Assembly (NCBI GenBank): GCA_947258375.1
Contig: CAMYIJ010000024.1
Span: forward strand, 1 to 37,948
DNA from: an uncultured Acidimicrobiaceae bacterium
Lineage (GTDB): Bacteria; Actinomycetota; Acidimicrobiia; Spongiisociales; UBA5794
Reading direction: 5' to 3'
DNA: 37,948 bases
Shown: positions 32,769-37,948 of the stretch, piece by piece
How positions within the stretch are numbered: position 1 is the first letter of the stretch
Layout: each line of letters starts with the position of its first letter
Notes under the pieces: generated by a model
Seen by the model: the letters and a program-made list of their open reading frames with translations, nothing else
Told to the model about the DNA's origin: nothing
Database searches by the model: none
Translations under genes and position numbers: made by a program

Positions 32769-33500
32769 GTGAACGTGAAGGACCGAGTTGCCATTGTCAC
32801 CGGTTCGGGCCAGGGCATCGGCGAGGGTATCGCTCGCGTGCTCGCCGCCGCCGGCGCCAAAGTTGTGGTCAACGACCTGGTGCCCGAGAAGGTCGCCGAA
32901 GTCGCCGGGGATATTGGTGCGCTGGGCCATGCCGCCGACGTTTCCAACGTCGAAGGTGTTGAGGGGTTGGTCGGCGCCGCTATCGAGGCCCACGGCCGTG
33001 TCGACATCCTCGTCAACAACGTGGGGATGGCGCGTGACGGCTACCTGGCCAAGATGAGCGAGGAGGACTGGGACACCGTTCTCCAGGTGAACCTCAAGTC
33101 GCAGTTCCTGACGTGCCGCGCAGTAGCCCCGCACATGATGGAGCAGGAGTACGGGCGCATCGTCAACATCTCGTCGCGGGCGTGGCTGGGCGGGCCCGGT
33201 CAGGCGAACTACGCGGCGTCGAAGGGCGCCGTGATCAGCCTTACCCGCACGCTGGCGCTCGAAATGGCGCGCTTCAAGATCACCGCCAATGCCATCGCCC
33301 CGGCGCTTGTCGACACTCCGTTGTTCCGGGGATTGAAGGAAGAGGTCCAGGAGCGGCTCGTCAAGACGATCCCGGCCAGGCGCATCGGGACCCCCGAGGA
33401 CATCGGAAATGCCGTCTTGTTCCTGGCGTCCGATGAGGCTTCCTACGTAACCGGCCAGACGCTCTACGTCTGCGGAGGCCGTAGCCTGGGGGCCGGTTGA
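32769..33500 (+). CDS. SDR-family dehydrogenase (probable 3-hydroxyacyl-CoA dehydrogenase)
   Basis: The 243-residue classical short-chain dehydrogenase has TGSGQGIG (11-18), NNVG (83-86), catalytic Ser in NISSRAW and Y148-x3-K152 (YAASK). It is FabG-like. In this operon the likely reaction is oxidation of a 3-hydroxyacyl-CoA such as 3-hydroxypimelyl-CoA. The GTG start follows GAGGAGGAAAC. Substrate is inferred from context. Confidence 0.88.
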   Translation: MNVKDRVAIVTGSGQGIGEGIARVLAAAGAKVVVNDLVPEKVAEVAGDIGALGHAADVSNVEGVEGLVGAAIEAHGRVDILVNNVGMARDGYLAKMSEEDWDTVLQVNLKSQFLTCRAVAPHMMEQEYGRIVNISSRAWLGGPGQANYAASKGAVISLTRTLALEMARFKITANAIAPALVDTPLFRGLKEEVQERLVKTIPARRIGTPEDIGNAVLFLASDEASYVTGQTLYVCGGRSLGAG

Positions 33501-33516
33501 AGGAGGTAACAACACC

Positions 33517-34791
33517 ATGGGCATGACCCTCGCCGAGCGCATCCTGGCTCAGGCGGCCGGGCGCGACACAGTGACGGCGGGGGAGTTTGTCGTAGCTGAC
33601 ATCGGGGTGGCGCTGCTGCACGACATCTTTGCGGCCCGCGTGTTCGGGCTGCTCCAGGAGGTGGGGTTCGAGGAGCTCTTCGATCCGGACCGGACGATCG
33701 TTGTCGTCGACCATCTTGTACCGGCCCCGACCGCGGAAGCCGCCGCGGCTCATCAGAAGATTCGGGAGCACGTGGTCCGGCTCGGGATCGGCACGTTCTA
33801 TGACGCCGGTGAAGGCATTTGCCACCAGCTGCTGCCGGAACGGGGTCACGTGCGGCCCGGTTCCTTGATCGTCGGCACCGATTCGCACTCAACTACATAC
33901 GGCGCGCTCGGCGCCGGCGGCACCGGCATCGGCACGTCCGACATGGTCTACGCCCTGGCGACGGGGAAGCTGTGGTTCCGGGTGCCGGAGACGATCCGCT
34001 TCGAGATGACGGGCTCCTTGGATGCGGGCGTGTCCTGGAAAGACGTGATCCTGTATTTGGCGGGGCGCTACGGCGCCGACGCCGCCCAGTACAAGGCGAT
34101 GGAGTTCGCCGGACCGGCGGTGGCCACCACCGACATGTCGAGTCGCCTCACGGTGTCGAACATGGCCGTCGAGATGGGCGCCAAGTTCGGCATCTTCGCG
34201 GCCGACGAGGTCACCGACGCCTACCTCCGTGACCACGGTGGCGAAGGCTGTGAACCCTACGAACCCGACGTCGATGCACAGTACGAGGCCGTCTACGACG
34301 TGCCGCTGTCGGATCTGGCTCCCCAGGTGGCGATGCCCAACGAGGTCGACCGGGTGGGCCCGATCGAAGAAGTGGAAGGCATCACGATCGACCAGGCATT
34401 CATCGGATCGTGCACCAACGGCCGCATCGAAGACCTGCGCGCCGCGGCAGAGATTCTCCACGGTCAGAAGGTCGCCCCCGGCGTCCGCCTGCTGGTGGCT
34501 CCTGCTTCCCGGCAAGTCATGCAGGAAGCCATGGACACAGGTGTGCTGGCGTCGCTGATCGACGCCGGCGCCACGGTTCTCGCTCCAGGGTGCGGGCCGT
34601 GCTTCGGCGGGCACGGTGGTTTGCTCGGTCCGGGGGAGCGTTGCATCGGCACCCACAACCGCAACTTCACCGGACGAATGGGAGCGGCGCAGGCCGAGAT
34701 CTACCTCGCTTCGCCCGCCACGGTGGCGGCTTCCGCCATTGTCGGGCGGGTCGCCGACCCGCGGACGATGGAGGTGGCTGCAATTGGGTAA
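33517..34791 (+). CDS. Aconitase-family hydratase large subunit (LeuC/DmdA-like)
   Basis: The 424-residue protein has the LeuC-type layout with VGTDSHSTTYGALGAGGTGIG. The three [4Fe-4S] cysteines are in GSCTNGR and APGCGPCFGGHG. Archaeal-type isopropylmalate, homoaconitate and dimethylmaleate hydratases share this length. It isomerises or hydrates a branched di/tricarboxylate together with the next gene. Leucine synthesis is unlikely to be its job here, because leuB and a regulated leuA are absent and the neighbours are catabolic. AGGAGG precedes the ATG. Confidence 0.9.
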   Translation: MGMTLAERILAQAAGRDTVTAGEFVVADIGVALLHDIFAARVFGLLQEVGFEELFDPDRTIVVVDHLVPAPTAEAAAAHQKIREHVVRLGIGTFYDAGEGICHQLLPERGHVRPGSLIVGTDSHSTTYGALGAGGTGIGTSDMVYALATGKLWFRVPETIRFEMTGSLDAGVSWKDVILYLAGRYGADAAQYKAMEFAGPAVATTDMSSRLTVSNMAVEMGAKFGIFAADEVTDAYLRDHGGEGCEPYEPDVDAQYEAVYDVPLSDLAPQVAMPNEVDRVGPIEEVEGITIDQAFIGSCTNGRIEDLRAAAEILHGQKVAPGVRLLVAPASRQVMQEAMDTGVLASLIDAGATVLAPGCGPCFGGHGGLLGPGERCIGTHNRNFTGRMGAAQAEIYLASPATVAASAIVGRVADPRTMEVAAIG

Positions 34792-34798
34792 CGACGTG

Positions 34799-35284
34799 AT
34801 GTCCGGCCGGGTGTGGAAGTTCGATCACGACATCAGCACAGATGTGCTATCTCCGGGGCAATACGCCCTCGACCCGGTTGATGTGCGCAAGCTCCACGTA
34901 CTCGAATCGGTCAATCCGGCGTTCGCCCCCGAGGTGAAGCCGGGTGACGTCGTCATCGCCGGCCGCAACTTCGGGTGTGGTTCCAGCCGCGAGACGGCCC
35001 CCGAGAACCTGAAAGCACTCGGGGTGGCGTGTGTCGTCACGGAGTCGCTGGGCCGGCTGTTCATGCGCAACGCCGTGGCTGTTGGCTTGCCGGTGCTCGT
35101 CTGCACCGGGGTTCACGCGGCCTTTGCCGACGGTGACAACATTGAGGTGGAACTGGCGACCGGGACGGTGCGGAACGTCGCAAGTGGCGCCGAATTGCAG
35201 GGCGAATCGCTGCCGCCGGAGATGCTCGAGATCCTCGACGCCGGCGGGATTCTGGCCGTCCTGAGGGCTCAACGCGGGGCGTAG
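34799..35284 (+). CDS. Aconitase-family hydratase small subunit (LeuD/DmdB-like)
   Basis: The 161-residue swivel-domain subunit has VWKFDHDISTDVLSPGQY at the start and AGRNFGCGSSRETAPENLK as the substrate-binding loop. It completes the hydratase. The ATG at 34799 fits the family N-terminus. A TTG at 34784, nine bases behind GGAGG at 34770-34774, is an alternative start that would overlap the large subunit. It is the last gene of the 11.6-kb rightward operon. Confidence 0.9.
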   Translation: MSGRVWKFDHDISTDVLSPGQYALDPVDVRKLHVLESVNPAFAPEVKPGDVVIAGRNFGCGSSRETAPENLKALGVACVVTESLGRLFMRNAVAVGLPVLVCTGVHAAFADGDNIEVELATGTVRNVASGAELQGESLPPEMLEILDAGGILAVLRAQRGA

Positions 35285-35316
35285 CGGGCCCAACCCGTTT
35301 ACAGTCGTCTATATAT

Positions 35317-35985
35317 ATGGACGCTGTGACTGCGATCAAACCGGGTATCGGTGGCGAACTCGCCGATTTGCTCGATGTGCTCGGCCGGACATCCGATGCG
35401 ATGGTCGCCGTCGACGGCGAGTTCGGCATCATCGGCTGGAACAACGCAGCTACCAAGCTCCTGGGGTATGAGCCGAACGAAGCTCTCGGGAAGACCTGCG
35501 GCGAGATTCTCAGCTGGCGCGACAGGTGCGGCGACGGAATGTGCGACGGTTTCTGCCCCGCGGTCGAGCCCGGTGCGCCGGAGCAAGTGATCGAGACGCA
35601 GCAGGTGTTGGGCCGCTCCGCGGCCGGCAAGACCCTCTGGCTCAGCGCATCAACCATCGTGCCGCCCGTCGACCTGCGCGACCAGTGCCGCCTGGTGCAC
35701 CTGATTCGTGAGGTTTCGCTGCCGCCTGAGCTGGAACGCGTCGTTGTCGAGCGGCTCGGGGGACGAGATCCGGCCGCCGACAATGGCGACAAGCGCCTCG
35801 ATGCGTTGACGCCCCGCGAGCGGGACGTGCTGGGTCTCCTGTCCGAGGGCCTCGACGGCGCTGCCATCGCCGAGCGCCTCTTCCTGTCACCCGCAACCGT
35901 GCGCAACCACATCCAGCACATCCTCAGCAAACTCGGTGTCCACAGCCGCACCGAGGCAGTGGCACTGGTGTTGCGGCGCGACTAG
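35317..35985 (+). CDS. PAS-LuxR regulator with a cysteine cluster in the PAS domain
   Basis: The 222-residue protein has a PAS domain (about 15-130) with GEFGIIGWNNAATKLLGY and a LuxR-type HTH at the C-terminus. The HTH contains LTPRERDVLGLLSEG and LSPATVRNHIQHILSKLGV. The PAS loop carries Cys61, Cys71, Cys76 and Cys80 (CGDGMCDGFC), well placed to bind a metal or iron-sulfur cluster or to form disulfides. It lacks a receiver domain and a membrane segment. It follows the LeuCD genes by 32 bases with an AT-rich TATATATATGG start. It may be an oxygen or redox sensor for the anaerobic operons; targets are unknown. Confidence 0.85.
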   Translation: MDAVTAIKPGIGGELADLLDVLGRTSDAMVAVDGEFGIIGWNNAATKLLGYEPNEALGKTCGEILSWRDRCGDGMCDGFCPAVEPGAPEQVIETQQVLGRSAAGKTLWLSASTIVPPVDLRDQCRLVHLIREVSLPPELERVVVERLGGRDPAADNGDKRLDALTPRERDVLGLLSEGLDGAAIAERLFLSPATVRNHIQHILSKLGVHSRTEAVALVLRRD

Positions 35986-35992
35986 TTCTGAG

Positions 35993-36040
35993 GTTTTGGC
36001 GTCGGAAACCGGAACATACTCCGCTGTCTGACGCCAAAAC
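35993..36040. terminator. Stem-loop after the PAS-LuxR gene
   Basis: GTTTTGGCGTC (35993-36003) and GACGCCAAAAC (36030-36040) form a perfect 11-bp stem around a 26-base loop, eight bases after the stop. No U-tract follows on either strand, so it is not a textbook intrinsic terminator, but the position suits transcript ending or 3' protection. It is unrelated in sequence to the repeats at 7220 and 10846. Confidence 0.5.
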
Positions 36041-36105
36041 GGGGGCGGGGGCTGGGACCCGCGGTGTAGGTTCAGTGTTGGGTACAAAGAGGAGGAGAGG
36101 GAACT

Positions 36106-37948
36106 ATGAAGCGCACGTCTCTCTACGTGTTCTTGACTGTCCTGCTGATAGCCACCGGGACCACCGCGGCCGCGGCGAAACCTGCAGCCGACGGACCGGC
36201 GCACAGCGGCTCGGTGACGATCATTCGCGACGACTACGGCGTACCGCATGTGTACGGGTCGACGCTCGAGTCGGTCTACTACGGCATCGGCTACGCCCAA
36301 GGTCAGGATCGCCTGTGGCAGGCCGACGTCCACCGCCGGCTCGGGACCGGGAGTCTGGCCGAGTTCTTCGGACCGTCGTCGGTGGGAGGCGACATCCAGA
36401 GTCGCACGTTGTTTGGTCCGCCCGAGCGGCGGGCAGCACTGCTCGCCGATGCGTCTCCCGAGTTCCAAGGGGCCTTGCAAGCGTTCGCCGACGGGATGAA
36501 CGCCTGGATCGACGAAGCGACCGCTACCGGACAGCTTCCCGTGGAGTACGGTGCCTTCGGCCTGACGCCCCGCCCCTGGACGGTCGACGACTCCGTCGCC
36601 ACGTTCATGCTGCTCGGCAGCCAGTTCGGCTGGTTCGGCAGCAGTGAGCTCGACAACGCGGCCGAGCTTGGCCAGCTCGTCGCACTTCATGGGCCGGCGG
36701 ACGGCGCCGCCATGTTCGCCGACATGCACTGGCTGGACGACCCGGATGCACCGACCACCGCACCGGGCGACGGGGCCATGGGCCCGATCCGGCACGGCGC
36801 CGGAGCGCACGCCGACCTGCCGCGCGGTGTCGCCAAGGCGGCCGCCGAGGTTGCCGCCAACCGGCGAGCTTTCGAGGGCAATCTCAACCGGGCGGGGATC
36901 GAGCCGGGACCGGCTTCCAACGCCATCGTGTTGGCTCCCAAACTGACCACCGACGGCCACGCCCTTCTCCTGGGAGGGCCGCAGATGGGCTACGGGGCTC
37001 CTCAGATCAACCATGAGATCGGGATCCATGGCGCCGGCTTCGACGTTACCGGGATGGAGATCGCCGGCTGGCCCGGCACCCCGATTGGGGTCGGCAGCGA
37101 ATACGCCTGGACGCTCACCTCAGGATTCTCCGACAACACCGACATATACGTAGAGGTTCTCAACGAGGCAGGCCAATACCTGTTCAACGGGGAGTGGCTC
37201 GACTTCGATTGCCGCACAGAGACAATCGGCGTGGTCGGGGCACCTTCGGTCGACACCCAGGTCTGCGAGTCGATTCACGGGCCGGTGCTGGGAACCGCCC
37301 CGGGTGCCGCCTTCACGTTCAAGACGATCACTCGCGGAGAAGAGCTCAACAGCCTGGAGGAGTGGACCAACCTGGCTCGGGCCAAGTCGATCGAGGACTT
37401 CGCCGAGTCCCTGTCGAAGATCTCCTACAACTTCAACGTGCTCTACGCCGACGCCCGGGGCAACATCGCCTACTGGCACATCGGCTTCGTCCCGATCCGG
37501 GCCGATGGAGATGATCCGCTGCTGCCGCACGACGGCACAGGCGGAGCGGAGTGGCAGGGCGTCATCCCGTGGGATGAGATGCCCCACGCGATCAACCCCG
37601 AACGCGGTTGGATGACATCGTGGAACAACAAGCCCCAGGTCGGCTGGGAGAACACCGAAGCCGGGTTCGGGACGTACGGTCCCGTCCATCGGGTCAACAC
37701 CCTGATCAATATGCTGGAGCAGATCGAACCGGGCACGGCAAACATGGAGACCCTCGAGGCGATCAACCGGGCGGCGGGCTGGACCACCGACACCCCGTCG
37801 GGGAGCGCGAGCACGGTGTTCGTGTCCACGCTTCTCGATGACTTGCTCGCCCATGTAGATACCGGAGCCGACGCCCGGCTGCCGGCGATCGTGGCGATGC
37901 TCGAAGCGTGGGACTGGCTCCAGACCGACGTCGACGGGGTCGTCACTT
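36106..37948 (+). CDS. Penicillin-acylase-family Ntn hydrolase, secreted (partial)
   Basis: There are 614 codons from ATG 36106 to the right edge; the C-terminus is missing. A signal peptide (MKRTSLYVFLTVLLIATG, then Ala-rich) leads to the alpha-chain start VTIIRDDYGVPHVYG. It continues with YGIGYAQGQDRLWQADVHRR. The new N-terminal nucleophile of the beta chain is probably Ser271 in PASNAIVL, followed by GGPQMGY, GWPGTPIGVGSEYAW and MTSWNNKP. Family members cleave amide bonds of acylated amines, including acyl-homoserine lactones and beta-lactams; the substrate is unknown. GGAGGAGAGGG precedes the start. It looks independent of the aromatic pathway. Confidence 0.9.
   Translation, partial: MKRTSLYVFLTVLLIATGTTAAAAKPAADGPAHSGSVTIIRDDYGVPHVYGSTLESVYYGIGYAQGQDRLWQADVHRRLGTGSLAEFFGPSSVGGDIQSRTLFGPPERRAALLADASPEFQGALQAFADGMNAWIDEATATGQLPVEYGAFGLTPRPWTVDDSVATFMLLGSQFGWFGSSELDNAAELGQLVALHGPADGAAMFADMHWLDDPDAPTTAPGDGAMGPIRHGAGAHADLPRGVAKAAAEVAANRRAFEGNLNRAGIEPGPASNAIVLAPKLTTDGHALLLGGPQMGYGAPQINHEIGIHGAGFDVTGMEIAGWPGTPIGVGSEYAWTLTSGFSDNTDIYVEVLNEAGQYLFNGEWLDFDCRTETIGVVGAPSVDTQVCESIHGPVLGTAPGAAFTFKTITRGEELNSLEEWTNLARAKSIEDFAESLSKISYNFNVLYADARGNIAYWHIGFVPIRADGDDPLLPHDGTGGAEWQGVIPWDEMPHAINPERGWMTSWNNKPQVGWENTEAGFGTYGPVHRVNTLINMLEQIEPGTANMETLEAINRAAGWTTDTPSGSASTVFVSTLLDDLLAHVDTGADARLPAIVAMLEAWDWLQTDVDGVVT

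Noticed and set aside
35993..36040. Third copy of the palindromic repeat found at 7220 and 10846
   Set aside because: The stem sequence is different (GTTTTGGCGTC) and the shared tail is absent.
1..37948. CRISPR arrays, insertion sequences, phage genes, tRNA or rRNA genes
   Set aside because: No regularly spaced repeat-spacer array, transposase, integrase or structural RNA gene was recognised. The short direct repeats near 2102 and 23581 are too few and sit in promoters.

Overview
The window is about 38 kb of high-GC DNA with densely packed operons, many ATGA/GTGA start-stop overlaps and frequent GTG/TTG starts. Thr/Ala-rich linkers behind lipoprotein signal peptides, and overall protein style, suggest a high-GC actinobacterium, possibly of the Acidimicrobiia type. 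This is inference; no rRNA or tRNA gene was found to test it.

The main theme is anaerobic degradation of aromatic acids through benzoyl-CoA. From left to right: (1) a leftward pair for a molybdenum hydroxylase, most like 4-hydroxybenzoyl-CoA reductase (large subunit cut by the window edge). (2) A rightward tetR plus all four subunits of an ATP-dependent class I benzoyl-CoA reductase (BzdNOPQ-like), with a small Cys-containing protein at the end. (3) A block of about 3.6 kb bounded by two same-orientation copies of a palindromic repeat. It holds an extracytoplasmic multiheme cytochrome lipoprotein whose frame contains one in-frame TGA followed by a SECIS-like hairpin (probable selenoprotein), a tandem rhodanese lipoprotein, and a divergent LysR regulator. 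(4) An unknown nuclease-like gene, a probable remnant of a pterin-binding methyltransferase, a corrinoid activator (RACo type) and a MtaA/UroD-type methyltransferase. These point to methyl-group or O-demethylation chemistry nearby. (5) A long leftward operon (23298 to 15579): DUF35 protein, thiolase, PrpF-family isomerase, Had, Oah, Dch, a 3-hydroxyisobutyrate-dehydrogenase-family enzyme, a cupin and an MhpD-family hydratase. (6) A long rightward operon (23655 to 35284): an isopropylmalate-synthase-like enzyme, IorA, IorB with a fused ferredoxin, KorABC-type 2-oxoacid:ferredoxin oxidoreductase, a second TetR, a CaiB/BaiF CoA-transferase, enoyl-CoA hydratase, SDR and an aconitase-family LeuC/LeuD pair. 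(7) A PAS-LuxR regulator and the start of a secreted penicillin-acylase-family enzyme, cut by the right edge.

Together the genes give a nearly complete route: 4-hydroxybenzoyl-CoA to benzoyl-CoA, dearomatisation to the cyclic diene, hydration (Dch), oxidation (Had), ring opening (Oah) to 3-hydroxypimelyl-CoA, then beta-oxidation steps (SDR, hydratase, thiolase). The IorAB/KorABC oxidoreductases are plausible suppliers of the reduced ferredoxin that class I reductases need. The synthase, LeuCD, PrpF and dehydrogenase genes could supply their 2-oxoacid substrates. A shared palindrome close to CCGACCGGTCGG in front of the reductase operon and in the divergent promoter between the two long operons suggests one TetR-type regulon.
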